A DNA stretch of 64,000 nucleotides from Klebsiella pneumoniae (GTDB lineage Bacteria; Pseudomonadota; Gammaproteobacteria; Pseudomonadales; Azotimanducaceae): NCBI GenBank assembly GCA_945861675.1, contig CAMAVY010000001.1, positions 45,119 through 109,118 of the forward strand, given 5' to 3'. The notes beneath the pieces were generated by a model. It made no database searches. It had not been told where the DNA came from and saw only the letters and a program-made list of their open reading frames with translations. Positions 37,379 through 46,061 of the stretch are shown in pieces; the first letter of the stretch is position 1; every line of letters starts with the position of its first letter. The position numbers and the translations under genes are program-made.

Positions 37379-38770
37379 ATGGCAGATCAGGCAGCCGAGG
37401 CGCAGCACGCTTCGGCGAATTCGGCGCCGGCAGATTCCGGCGTGCCTCTCGAGCCCTTGAGCGAAGGCTACCGGCGCTACGCGCTCTGGCTGCTGTTTGT
37501 GGTGTACGTGTTCAACTTCATCGACCGCCAGATCGTCACGATTCTGGCCGAGCCGATCAAGCAGGAACTCGGCATCGCGGACTGGCAGCTTGGGCTCATG
37601 ACCGGCACGGCATTCGCGATCTTCTACTGCACGCTCGGCATCCCGATTGCGCGGCTCGCGGAACGCAAGGACCGGCGCCTGATCATCGGCCTGTCGGTGG
37701 CGGCGTGGAGCGCCTTCACTGCGTTGTGCGGTCTGGCGCAGAACTTTGTGCAGCTGGTGCTGGCGCGTATCGGCGTGGGGGTGGGCGAGGCGGGTTGCAC
37801 GCCGCCGGCGCACTCGCTCATCGCGGACTACACACCGAAGGAGCGGCGCGCGTCGGCCATGGCTCTGTATTCGATGGGTAACCCCGTCGGCGGGCTGATC
37901 GGCGTAGTCACAGGTGGGCTTGTGGCCGATGCATTCGGCTGGCGCACTGCGTTCCTGCTGGTGGGGTTGCCGGGCATCCTGCTCGCGCTGCTCGTGCTGG
38001 CCACGCTCGTGGAGCCACGCACGCGCATGGCGGCGGCGATTGTACGTGGCGCAATGCCCGCCCCACTGGCGGCGCCACAGACGTCGTTGCTCGATGTGCT
38101 GCGCCTGCTCTGGCACAAGCGCACCTTCTGGTACATGGCGATCGGTGTGTCCATCGTGGCGTTCATCGGCTATGGCCACGCGCCATTCGGCGCGTCGTTC
38201 TTCCTGCGCGTGCACGGTGCCGAGATCACTGAACTTGCCAAGCCGTTCGGTCTTGGACCCATCGGCTTCGTGGGCCTCACGATGGGCCTGATCCTCGGCC
38301 TCGCCGCAGGCATCGGCGTGTACCTCGGCGGCGTGATCGCCGATCGCTATGGTGCGGCGGACCTGCGCGCCTACATGGGTATCCCCGCGGTCGCGCTGTT
38401 GATCTCGCTGCCGATCTACAGCACGGCCATGCTGTTGCCGACATTCCTGCCCATCATTCCGCTGCTGGCACTGAACGCCGTTCTCGTATCGCTGTGGCAA
38501 GGCCCGGTGTACGCCACGGTGCAGAACATCGCGCCGCCGCACGTGCGGGCTACGGCGGCTTCCATTTTTCTGTTCATTGCCAACCTCATCGGGCTTGGCC
38601 TCGGGCCGGTGCTGGTTGGCGTGGCGAGCGACGTGTTGTCCGGTCCATTCGGCATGGGGCCGGCGGAAGGCGTGCGCTGGGCGCTGATCGGCTCGCAATT
38701 CCTCGTGTTTCCCGCGTTCTATTGCTTCTGGATGGCGCGGCGCACGATTCGTGAGGAGATGGAGGAGTGA
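37379..38770 (+). CDS. Major facilitator superfamily transporter
   Basis: The 463-residue protein has twelve predicted membrane segments. The start of TM1 (LWLLFVVYVFNFIDRQIVTIL) and the GIPIARLAERKDRR loop place it with the ACS/hexuronate-like and spinster-like MFS proteins that often transport organic anions or hydrophobic compounds. The ATG at 37379 matches family starts; the longer upstream frame is antisense to the SnoaL gene. It converges with and overlaps the RlmA-like gene by 52 bp. Confidence 0.88.
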   Translation: MADQAAEAQHASANSAPADSGVPLEPLSEGYRRYALWLLFVVYVFNFIDRQIVTILAEPIKQELGIADWQLGLMTGTAFAIFYCTLGIPIARLAERKDRRLIIGLSVAAWSAFTALCGLAQNFVQLVLARIGVGVGEAGCTPPAHSLIADYTPKERRASAMALYSMGNPVGGLIGVVTGGLVADAFGWRTAFLLVGLPGILLALLVLATLVEPRTRMAAAIVRGAMPAPLAAPQTSLLDVLRLLWHKRTFWYMAIGVSIVAFIGYGHAPFGASFFLRVHGAEITELAKPFGLGPIGFVGLTMGLILGLAAGIGVYLGGVIADRYGAADLRAYMGIPAVALLISLPIYSTAMLLPTFLPIIPLLALNAVLVSLWQGPVYATVQNIAPPHVRATAASIFLFIANLIGLGLGPVLVGVASDVLSGPFGMGPAEGVRWALIGSQFLVFPAFYCFWMARRTIREEMEE

Positions 38771-39693
38771 GGCACCGCAGGTGGGCCTTGCGCAGCAAGC
38801 TGAAGCAGCCGAAACACCACGTCGACCGTGACAGTGAGGCGTTGTAGTTGCACAACGCGCTCGCGTCCGTGCGCGGACATGCGATGCACATGCGGTGTCA
38901 TGGCCAGCATGGCCTGTATTGCGGCAGGGTCGGCAAGCGCCACCTCGTAGCGCACACGCGTCTCCTGCGCGAGTAGATAGCCGGAAGCTTCTGCCGAAGT
39001 CAGCGCAGCCGGCGCTTTGCGTTCAACCGACGGATAGATTTCCGCACGTAACTCCACGAGGTGATCTGGCCCCGGATCGACCAGCAGTACGCGACCCCCT
39101 ATTGGCTGCACTGATCTGAAGTGTGGCCACAGCGGAAAGCCGAACATCGACAGCAGTAGATCGATGCTGCCAGGCGCGACTGGAAGGTGACGATTGGTCG
39201 CCACGGCCCAGGCCACGTGCGCACTCCGCCGCGCGGCCGCACGCACCGCCCACTTGGAGATATCGACGCCGATAAGACTCAACGTGCCAGCCTCGCGAGA
39301 CGCACTCGCCCTGTCCGCCAGCTGCTGCAGGTAGTAGCCCTCGCCACAACCCGCGTCGAGTACGCGCATGGGTCGATCGGGTTGCACAGGCTGCGGGTGC
39401 CAGCGGGCGAGGGTCAGGCGAACGCAGTCGAACAAGGCGTCCGCGAGCGGCGCAAACACGCCAGAGTCCAACGTGTTCGCCCGCGCAGCCACCATTGCCT
39501 TGTCATCGCCTGGTTCGCGCGAGGCTTTGTGCTGCACCAGCAGCAGATTGAAGTGGCCCTCGCGTGCACGATCAAAACTATGGCCGGTGGCACAACGCAG
39601 GCTGCCCTGGCCCGACGCGGGCTCGTCCACGAGTGGTACGCCGTCCACGGGGCACACAAACACCGCGGCCGGATCGGCGGGCAGGACAATCAC
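38719..39693 (-). CDS. RlmA-like 23S rRNA (guanine-N1) methyltransferase
   Basis: The 324-residue protein has the RlmA-type N-terminal zinc region and a Rossmann SAM site (VLDAGCGEGYYLQQL). After CPVDGVPL comes RCATGHSFDRAREGHFNLL, the typical conserved patch. The second Cys of the usual CPxC is Asp here. Family members methylate G745 or G748 of 23S rRNA. The C-terminal extension is longer than in E. coli RlmA (269 residues). Its 3' end overlaps the MFS stop by 52 bp, tail to tail. Confidence 0.85.
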   Translation of the reverse strand: MIVLPADPAAVFVCPVDGVPLVDEPASGQGSLRCATGHSFDRAREGHFNLLLVQHKASREPGDDKAMVAARANTLDSGVFAPLADALFDCVRLTLARWHPQPVQPDRPMRVLDAGCGEGYYLQQLADRASASREAGTLSLIGVDISKWAVRAAARRSAHVAWAVATNRHLPVAPGSIDLLLSMFGFPLWPHFRSVQPIGGRVLLVDPGPDHLVELRAEIYPSVERKAPAALTSAEASGYLLAQETRVRYEVALADPAAIQAMLAMTPHVHRMSAHGRERVVQLQRLTVTVDVVFRLLQLAAQGPPAVPHSSISSRIVRRAIQKQ

Positions 39694-39885
39694 AAATCAC
39701 GCACCGGGCGCGGCCCAAAGGTGATCGCTCTGGCACACTTGCCTGCGGAACGCCCGCGCATGGTCAGGCACGCGCGCACGGCAGCGGTGTTCCAGGCAGC
39801 GGTTTTCAATTGTGTGTCTTGAGGCCAATGTTGCGCGTATGGATCTGCACTTGAGCACCTCGTCCGGCCTCGTCCGGAATGACAA

Positions 39886-39930
39886 GGTCTGGATAAACCC
39901 GGTCTGGATGGACCCGGTCTGGATGGACCT
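39886..39930. repeat. Three tandem 15-bp units upstream of the SLOG-like gene
   Basis: ggtctggataaaccc, ggtctggatggaccc and ggtctggatggacct follow each other (39886, 39901, 39916). The repeat lies in the divergent intergenic region, about 37 bp before the SLOG-like start, where it could influence expression. Confidence 0.9.
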
Positions 39931-39966
39931 GATCCGTACCGATCTGATGTGCATACGGCATAAAGC

Positions 39967-41625
39967 ATGACTTCGGCATCTTCGAACACATCAGCTGTGT
40001 CCGCCATTCCTATCGTTGTGTCGCTCGGGTTTGCAGGGTCACGCCATCTGCTGCCACATGGCGAACACCATTCGCCTGCGCAGATCGAGCGCTTCCACCA
40101 GGCGTTGCAGACACAACTGGTCGATCTGCTTCGGCGCTTGCCGGAAGAGCTGGGGCTGAGCAGCGCACATGTGTTCTGTGGGGTATCACAGATTGCCATC
40201 GGTGCCGACACCGTGTTCACGCGCGCCTGCGCCGAACTGAAGCTGCCACAGCGCATCTTTCTGCCGCAGTCACGCGACTCCTATCTCGCGGCCGGCGGCC
40301 CCGAAGAGAGTGACGACTTTGCAGCCGATGAGATCAAGGCCGCCCTGCACCTGCTCGACAGCCCGCATGTGATCGAAGAGAGCGTGGTCAGCGACGGTAG
40401 TGACCGCGCGACGCGTTTCACCGATACGAATCTGGAGATCGTCCACGAGTGCGACCTGTTCGTGTGCCTCATGCGCGCCGATGCGGCCGGTCAACCCGGC
40501 GGCACGTTGGAGCTGCTGAACAAAGCCAGGCGGCTTGGCTTCCCAGTGCTGGAAATCAGAGCGGGCCTTGCAGATGGCCAGACGGTTTGCACACTGACGC
40601 GGCACAACTGGCCGTCACCCGCGGGAAATGCGTCGTGGCGGCCGCCCGTATTGCCGGCCCGGTTGATGGCCAACACGCACACCGCGACTGCGCCGATGCC
40701 GGCCGCCGAACACATCCTGACCGACGCGCGCGGTCGTCTTGCCGCGCTCGCCACGATCAGCAACGACGAGGCGACCCGGTATCGCGGCAAGTTCAGATAC
40801 GCCGCCGCCTACATCATCGGCGCGCACCTCAGCGCCACTGTGTGCGCGGTGGCCGGCTTGAAGGTCGGCGCAGGCGCGGACACCACAGCTTGGTTGCTGG
40901 TGGAGTTGCTGCTGCTTGCCAGCGGCGTTGCCACGCACTTCGCGTTGCACCACAGCGGCAACGTGAAGCGCTGGGCAATCTATCGGCTGACTGCGGAGTT
41001 GTGCACCTCGATTCTGGCCATCAGCAACCTGCGCGTCAGCATGTTGAATCTGTACAACATGCAGTTCCCGTCCGGCCTGCTGCCGCTGCTGCGCACGTTG
41101 CATGTGCTGCAGCTCATTGCCTGTCGTGCAGGCGGCGCAGCCTGGCCCGAACTCCGCGACATTTACTTCAAGGCGCGCCTGGACGGGCAGATCAGCTATT
41201 ACACACGGGAGCGTATGCGTGGCCTGCGCCTCCTGGCACTGGCAAACAGGGTGTTCATGCTCGCAAGCTCGGTTGCATTCGCGATCACGTTCTTCAAGCT
41301 CGTGGTCGCACACGTTCTGCCAGCAAGCGCTTTCATTGCGCAGGCATTACCAGCCAGCAGCCTGGCAGACACCGCAGTGAGTGTGGTGGCGATCGTGTTG
41401 CCGATGGTCGCAGTTGCAGCGCTGTCGCTGGCGGCTTCCTTCGACCTTGAGGCGCGCGTGCACACCTATGAAGAAACACTCGGCGACCTCGAGCGCGCGC
41501 GGGAGCGCATGCAACAGGCCGACACGGAGCGCGAGTTCAGTCAGCTGGCGCTCAGGGCCGAACACGAACTACTTTCCGAGACAGCCAACTGGGCCTCGCG
41601 GCGCTCATTCACCGGGGTCTCCTGA
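39967..41625 (+). CDS. SLOG-like sensor fused to a SLATT-like four-span membrane domain; candidate conflict effector
   Basis: The 552-residue protein has two parts. Residues about 15-205 form a Rossmann-like domain reading VVSLGFAGSRHLL, then SQIAIGADTVFTRACAELKL, then CDLFVCLMRADAAGQPGGT and ARRLGFPVLEIRAG, the layout of SLOG/LOG-type nucleotide-sensing domains. Residues about 250-540 hold four hydrophobic segments in two pairs, with RWAIYRLTAELCTS between the pairs, the W..YR..AE pattern of SLATT-type effectors. Such SLOG-effector combinations were proposed in nucleotide-based biological-conflict systems (Burroughs and Aravind). No CD-NTase or other partner lies nearby, so sensor and effector may be in one chain. 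It is divergent from the rRNA methyltransferase. The start has only a weak ribosome-binding site. Confidence 0.6.
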   Translation: MTSASSNTSAVSAIPIVVSLGFAGSRHLLPHGEHHSPAQIERFHQALQTQLVDLLRRLPEELGLSSAHVFCGVSQIAIGADTVFTRACAELKLPQRIFLPQSRDSYLAAGGPEESDDFAADEIKAALHLLDSPHVIEESVVSDGSDRATRFTDTNLEIVHECDLFVCLMRADAAGQPGGTLELLNKARRLGFPVLEIRAGLADGQTVCTLTRHNWPSPAGNASWRPPVLPARLMANTHTATAPMPAAEHILTDARGRLAALATISNDEATRYRGKFRYAAAYIIGAHLSATVCAVAGLKVGAGADTTAWLLVELLLLASGVATHFALHHSGNVKRWAIYRLTAELCTSILAISNLRVSMLNLYNMQFPSGLLPLLRTLHVLQLIACRAGGAAWPELRDIYFKARLDGQISYYTRERMRGLRLLALANRVFMLASSVAFAITFFKLVVAHVLPASAFIAQALPASSLADTAVSVVAIVLPMVAVAALSLAASFDLEARVHTYEETLGDLERARERMQQADTEREFSQLALRAEHELLSETANWASRRSFTGVS

Positions 41626-41677
41626 ACCCGCGAACATCCCTGCGGCACGCACCGCACTCAGCACTTGCGCGACACGC

Positions 41678-42201
41678 TCAGTGTTTGCGCGCCATCAGCA
41701 CCGTGGCGTTCATCAGCTTGTCGGTGAACGCCATCACCAAGGCTGACAGCACAAAGGTCACATGGATGACCACATGATCGTGCGGTCGTCGTACTGCGGA
41801 GCATTGATGAACGTCTTCAACAGATGTACCGACGAGATACCGATCAGCGCGGTGGCCAGCTTTATCTTCAGCACACCCGCATTGACGTGCGACAGCCACT
41901 CCGGCTGATCCTCGTGACCTTCCAAATGCAGGCGCGACACGAACGTTTCATAGCCGCCGATGATCACCATGATCAGCAGGCTGGCGATCATCACAACGTC
42001 GATCAGACCCAGCACGACCAGCATGACTGCGGTATCGGTGAGCTTGGCACTTGAAAACACCATGCCGATGAGATGCGTCAGCTCCACCATGAACTGATAG
42101 ACATACACGCCCTGCGCAACGATCAGCCCAAGATACAGGGGCGCCTGCAGCCAGCGGCTCCAGAAGATCAGGGTCTCCATCGCACTCACGATTGCTTTCA
42201 T
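41678..42201 (-). pseudogene. UPF0114 (YqhA-like) membrane protein with a frameshift
   Basis: The first frame gives MKAIVSAMETLIFWSRWLQ and continues as a UPF0114 protein to DRTIMWSSM, then stops at 41758. The usual C-terminus, IHVTFVLSALVMAFTDKLMN, continues in another frame down to 41678. Adding one G after ATGTGG (near 41772) restores the normal family sequence, giving 174 residues, close to the family size. The membrane spans are otherwise intact. This is a single-base loss in a G run: a recent mutation or a sequencing error. UPF0114 function is unknown. Confidence 0.85.
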
Positions 42202-42445
42202 TGCGCCCAGCTGCCCCTGCTCTTTTGCACCGACACTCTTTTTTAGACCGGCATTCTTCTTACAGCGACATTGTCACCGAGTCTGCCGCGCAGATCGGAC
42301 TGCGCAGCGGCCGCGATTCTCTTCGCTTCCTGCTTCAGCGGCTACAGGGTTCGCTTCGGTCCCATGCTGCTCGCTATGATCGGCCGAGACGGCGCCATCA
42401 GGCGCGCCCACTCGGCAGCCGGACGTCCGTCAGAGGGAACATGAG

Positions 42446-42895
42446 ATGAGTACAACAGCCAGCGCTGCCCAAGCCGCGCGCACCGGCAGCTGCTTCTGCG
42501 GCACAGTGCAGTTCGAGCTCAGCGGCGCGCCAAACGTCGCGGGCTACTGCCACTGCACCGACTGCGCGCATTGGGCGGGCGCACCCGTGAACGCCTTCAG
42601 CCTGTTCGCACCCGACAGCGTGCGCGTCACGAAGGGCGAAGATCAGATCGGCACGTTCGCGAAAACACCGGGCAGCGAGCGCAAGTTCTGCAAACAGTGC
42701 GGCGGCCATCTGATGACCAACCACCCTGCGATGGGGCTGGTCGACGTGTACCTGAACACGGTGCCCACCCTCGCCCACCAAGGCACGCTGCACGTGTTCT
42801 ATGGCGAGAAGACCGTGGCCATCAAAGATGGCCTGCCCAAGTACAAGGACATGCCGTCGAACTTTGGTGGCTCCGGCGTGGAGCTGCCCGAGTAA
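42446..42895 (+). CDS. GFA-family (Mss4-like zinc fold) protein
   Basis: The 149-residue protein carries the GFA/CENP-V zinc pattern: GSCFCGTVQFEL, then YCHCTDC, then RKFCKQCGGHL. These proteins bind zinc through several Cys residues and were named after glutathione-dependent formaldehyde activation, a role that is now doubted for most. The function here is unknown. Confidence 0.87.
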   Translation: MSTTASAAQAARTGSCFCGTVQFELSGAPNVAGYCHCTDCAHWAGAPVNAFSLFAPDSVRVTKGEDQIGTFAKTPGSERKFCKQCGGHLMTNHPAMGLVDVYLNTVPTLAHQGTLHVFYGEKTVAIKDGLPKYKDMPSNFGGSGVELPE

Positions 42896-43029
42896 CTGCG
42901 GCGCTGCGGCGCCGCCTTGGCGCTGCCACCTACAGAACTGAAGGCTATTCCCAGACAGTAAGGCTTCACTAACTTCTTGCGCAGGCGTCCGCCAAGCCAC
43001 AGGCCGCGACCGCGTCTTCCGGAGCAGCA

Positions 43030-44193
43030 ATGACACACATGTTGAACAGCGCCACCGCAATCTGCGGCTTGGGCATTACCGAGATGGGCCGCGTATATCG
43101 CGATGCAGATGATCTGGCAGCCGAGGCGGTATACCTCGCGCTGGAAGACTCGGGCCTCAAGAAGTCGCAGCTGGATGGCCTGCTGATCAATGCCGGCGTG
43201 ACCAACAGCGTGAACATTCCGCTGCACATCAGCCTGGGCCTGCGCGAACTGAACCTGCTCACCTTCATGCAGGGCTACGGCTCGAGCGCCGGGCAGATGG
43301 TGCAGTACGCGGCCATGGCGGTGGCCAACGGCCTGGCCAACTATGTCTGCTGCGTGTTCGGCGACTCGCCGTTGCAGGAAGGCGTGCGCACTGGCGCTGC
43401 CTACGCCGGCGGTGGGCGGCGCAACGCAATGGCCGCGCTGCCTCAGGTCTACGGCTTTGCGGGTGCGTTGCCCATGTACGCGCTGGCCGCGCAGCGGCAC
43501 ATGGACCTGTTCGGTACCACCCAGGAGCAATTGGCCGCGGTCGCGATTACGCAACGCAAATGGGCCGCCATGAACCCCCGTGCAAGCAAACGCGAGCCGC
43601 TGGATCTGGATGGCTACAACGCATCTCCCTGGGTGGTTCAGCCGTTCCACATTCTCGACTGCTGCCTGGTGTCCAACGGCGGGGTGGCGGTGATCGTCAC
43701 CACACCCGAACGCGCGGCCGATCTCAAGCAGCCGCCGGTGTATGTGCGCGGGTTCGCCCAGGCGCACAACCATGACGTGGGGCTGTCCGGACACGACCCA
43801 CTGATCTACGGGCCCGGCGCCAAGTCCGCGCCGCGTGCGCTGGGCATGGCCGGCACCAAGCTTTCGGAAGTCACGCAGTGCCAGATCTACGACTGCTACA
43901 CGTACACCGTGATCACCACGCTCGAGGACTACGGCTTCTGCAAGAAAGGCGAAGGCGGTGCGTTCGTGGCTGATGGCCGGCTGGGGCCGGGCGGTGCGCT
44001 GCCCACCAATACGGGCGGTGGGGAGCTGTCGTCTTACTACATGTGGGGCATGACGCCGATCTCTGAAGCCGTGATCCAGGGGCGCGGCCAGGGCGGCGAA
44101 CGGCAGGCACCCAACGACATGATCATGGTGTCGGGCAATGGCGGCGTTCTGAACTACCACGCCACGATGTTGCTTTCGCCGCACTCTGCATGA
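43030..44193 (+). CDS. Thiolase-fold lipid-transfer/aldolase-like protein (Ltp2/SCP2-type)
   Basis: The 387-residue thiolase-fold protein lacks the nucleophilic Cys of thiolases: the site reads MQGYGSSAGQMVQYA, with Ser. The later NTGGGEL segment and the Tyr-rich YDCYTYTVITTLED region resemble the Ltp2-type non-thiolase enzymes that cleave steroid side chains as aldolases with a DUF35 partner. A DUF35 gene follows 118 bp later. Function by analogy: retro-aldol cleavage of a branched acyl-CoA side chain. Confidence 0.82.
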   Translation: MTHMLNSATAICGLGITEMGRVYRDADDLAAEAVYLALEDSGLKKSQLDGLLINAGVTNSVNIPLHISLGLRELNLLTFMQGYGSSAGQMVQYAAMAVANGLANYVCCVFGDSPLQEGVRTGAAYAGGGRRNAMAALPQVYGFAGALPMYALAAQRHMDLFGTTQEQLAAVAITQRKWAAMNPRASKREPLDLDGYNASPWVVQPFHILDCCLVSNGGVAVIVTTPERAADLKQPPVYVRGFAQAHNHDVGLSGHDPLIYGPGAKSAPRALGMAGTKLSEVTQCQIYDCYTYTVITTLEDYGFCKKGEGGAFVADGRLGPGGALPTNTGGGELSSYYMWGMTPISEAVIQGRGQGGERQAPNDMIMVSGNGGVLNYHATMLLSPHSA

Positions 44194-44311
44194 TTGGTGG
44201 GGGCATGATCGGAACGGCGCTTGATCGGAAAAGAACCCGAACCCAAACAGACAGCTTGCCCAACTCTGGCCGGCCAAACCGGCCGGCAGAACAGCGCACA
44301 GAGGACCTGAG

Positions 44312-44716
44312 ATGAGCGATATCAAAGCCTGGCTGCCTGCAGCCGACGCCCAGAACCAGCCGTTCTTCGACGGCGCCCGCGAGGGCAAACTGCGCCTACA
44401 GCGCTGCGACGACTGCGCCGGCTGGATGTTCCCGGTGAAACAACGCTGCCAGCACTGCGGGTCCACGCGACTTGCCTGGGCCGACGCATCGGGGCGCGGC
44501 ACCCTGTACAGCCATGCGCGACTCCAGCGTGTGTATCACCCGCGCCATGAGGGGCAGTTGCCGATGCTGGCGCAGGTCGACCTGGAAGAAGGGGTACGCA
44601 TTAACACCAATCTGGTGGATTGCGCGCCGACGGCGGCAAAAGTCGGCATGGCGGTGCTCGTCGCCTTTGAACCTACGCCGGAAGGTGGTGCCATCCCTGT
44701 GTTCAGGCCGGGTTGA
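44312..44716 (+). CDS. DUF35 (OB-fold, zinc-ribbon) partner of the thiolase-fold protein
   Basis: The 134-residue protein has an N-terminal helix, a zinc ribbon (LQRCDDC ... QRCQHCGS) and an OB-fold (GRGTLYSHARLQRVYHP). DUF35 proteins form heterodimers with Ltp2-type proteins or with MaoC-like hydratases and bind acyl-CoA. gaggacctg precedes the ATG. Its stop is followed directly by an 18-bp tandem repeat. Confidence 0.85.
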   Translation: MSDIKAWLPAADAQNQPFFDGAREGKLRLQRCDDCAGWMFPVKQRCQHCGSTRLAWADASGRGTLYSHARLQRVYHPRHEGQLPMLAQVDLEEGVRINTNLVDCAPTAAKVGMAVLVAFEPTPEGGAIPVFRPG

Positions 44717-44780
44717 GCAGCCGTTACTGCTTCAGCAGCCGTTACTGCTTCAGCAGGCGTTACTGCTTCAGCAGCCGTCG
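44717..44780. repeat. Three and a half 18-bp units that amplify the 3' end of the NlpC/P60 gene
   Basis: gcagccgttactgcttca begins at 44717, 44735 and 44753. On the minus strand each copy contains the codons and TAA that end the NlpC gene, so the last residues and stop are present three times; the copy at 44753 supplies the working stop at 44760. Confidence 0.9.
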
Positions 44781-45443
44781 TGCGCCTTCGAAACGCTCGC
44801 GGAAGTAGCGCTCGGAAAGCGAGCTCAATGTCACCCTGCGTTGGCCAGACGAGGCGTGCAGGAAGCGCCCCTCGCCCAGATAGACGCCAACGTGGGAGAA
44901 GTTGCGGCCCAGTGTGTTGAAGAACACCAGGTCGCCCGGCTTGATGTCGCTCAGCGACACCGGCAGACCGAGCGTGGCCATGCTTGCAGCAGTGCGTGGC
45001 AGCGATGCCAGCCCAAGGCCGAGCTTCTGCCACACCAACCGGACCAGCCCGCTACAGTCCACGCCGGTTTCCGTATTGCCGCCGAACTGATAGCTGATGC
45101 CCATCAACTGATCGGCGATCCCTGAAAGCAGTGACGTGAAGCCATTGGGGGCTGACCGTGCGTCTGCCTCAGCATCGGCGGTTTGTTCGGCGCCCGGTGC
45201 TTCCACAGCAGATCCCCCGCCAGCAGATGCCGCGCCAGCAGATGCAGGGCGGGATGCGGACCGGAGCGCGGCGGAGCGCCCATCGTCGTGCGGCGCGACT
45301 ACAGACGAGGCGATGGACAAAGCCAGGTCAGATGTCTCCGCCGTCTCGATGCTCAGCCGCGCGGCATGACGCTGTTCGCCATGCGCCGAAGTGCCTAGAA
45401 GAAGCACCGTCGCGAGTGCAACCGTGGCTATCGGAAGCCGCAT
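44760..45443 (-). CDS. Secreted NlpC/P60 peptidoglycan endopeptidase
   Basis: The 227-residue protein has a signal peptide (LPIATVALATVLLLGTSAHG), an Ala/Ser-rich linker and an NlpC/P60 domain with catalytic Cys in VDCSGLV, His in FSHVGVYLG and a third polar residue in FLHASS. Such enzymes cleave D-gamma-glutamyl bonds in cell-wall peptides. GAGGAGA lies before the ATG at 45443. The gene converges with the first DUF35 gene and has tandem repeats at its 3' end. Confidence 0.9.
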   Translation of the reverse strand: MRLPIATVALATVLLLGTSAHGEQRHAARLSIETAETSDLALSIASSVVAPHDDGRSAALRSASRPASAGAASAGGGSAVEAPGAEQTADAEADARSAPNGFTSLLSGIADQLMGISYQFGGNTETGVDCSGLVRLVWQKLGLGLASLPRTAASMATLGLPVSLSDIKPGDLVFFNTLGRNFSHVGVYLGEGRFLHASSGQRRVTLSSLSERYFRERFEGARRLLKQ

Positions 45444-46061
45444 ATCTCTCCTCAGATTCTTTTTTTGATCAAACAGTTGGCTGCCACTCATGAACCGCGG
45501 CCCGGCCTTCAGCGGCAGGGCAGCATGAGTGCCTGATTTACGAGGGCGTCGTTCGAGCGGGTGTATCGAGTTCAGGAGTGCAACAAGTTTGATGAGCCAT
45601 CAGAACGACTACGTGTTCTGTGATCAGTCAAATGTTGTGCCAAGCAGCCGTGTTGTTGTGTGCAGCCGAACCTTAGCCACGGAGATCCGTTGCCGCAAGG
45701 AATTGAGGCCGCGAAAACTGGAAATTCCATGGAGCGCGTAGGACATTCGGCGCGTTGACGCAGCGGATTGCTCATCGATCAGTGCGTGCGCACGCATCTA
45801 TGGGCAGGAATGCGTATTGATGCGCGTTACCGCAGTGCGCAATGCGACAGCACGCACCGAATAGGGCTCGCGTCAAGACATTGATTCTGGCTCCGCGTGC
45901 TGGCTGACAATTCCACGCAGTCGCGAAGCGAACCGAACCGACGCGGACTCTTCGGCTCAGGGCGCTTCGCGGTCATTGCTCACGCCACAGCAACTGATGC
46001 AGGCTCAAGCTGGGCGGCACAAGCATTCACGACAAGCATGAACTTTCGGGAGGGACGCAAC
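45444..46061. other. 618-bp intergenic region
   Basis: No gene or RNA gene is supported. Short frames are present, but none has homology I recognise or a convincing ribosome-binding site. The stretch has lower GC than its neighbours around 45590-45720 and presumably holds the promoters of the divergent NlpC and thiolase-fold genes. Confidence 0.55.

Noticed and set aside
39729..39750. Sigma-54-like TGGCAC...TTGC before the SLOG-like gene
   Set aside because: The spacing between the two elements is too short for a sigma-54 promoter.
42799..44502. 567-codon open frame antisense to the thiolase-fold gene
   Set aside because: No recognisable domains; it is the shadow of a GC-rich gene.
45529..45741. 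70-codon frame in the NlpC-thiolase intergenic region
   Set aside because: Codon use and composition are not like the neighbours, and there is no ribosome-binding site or homology.
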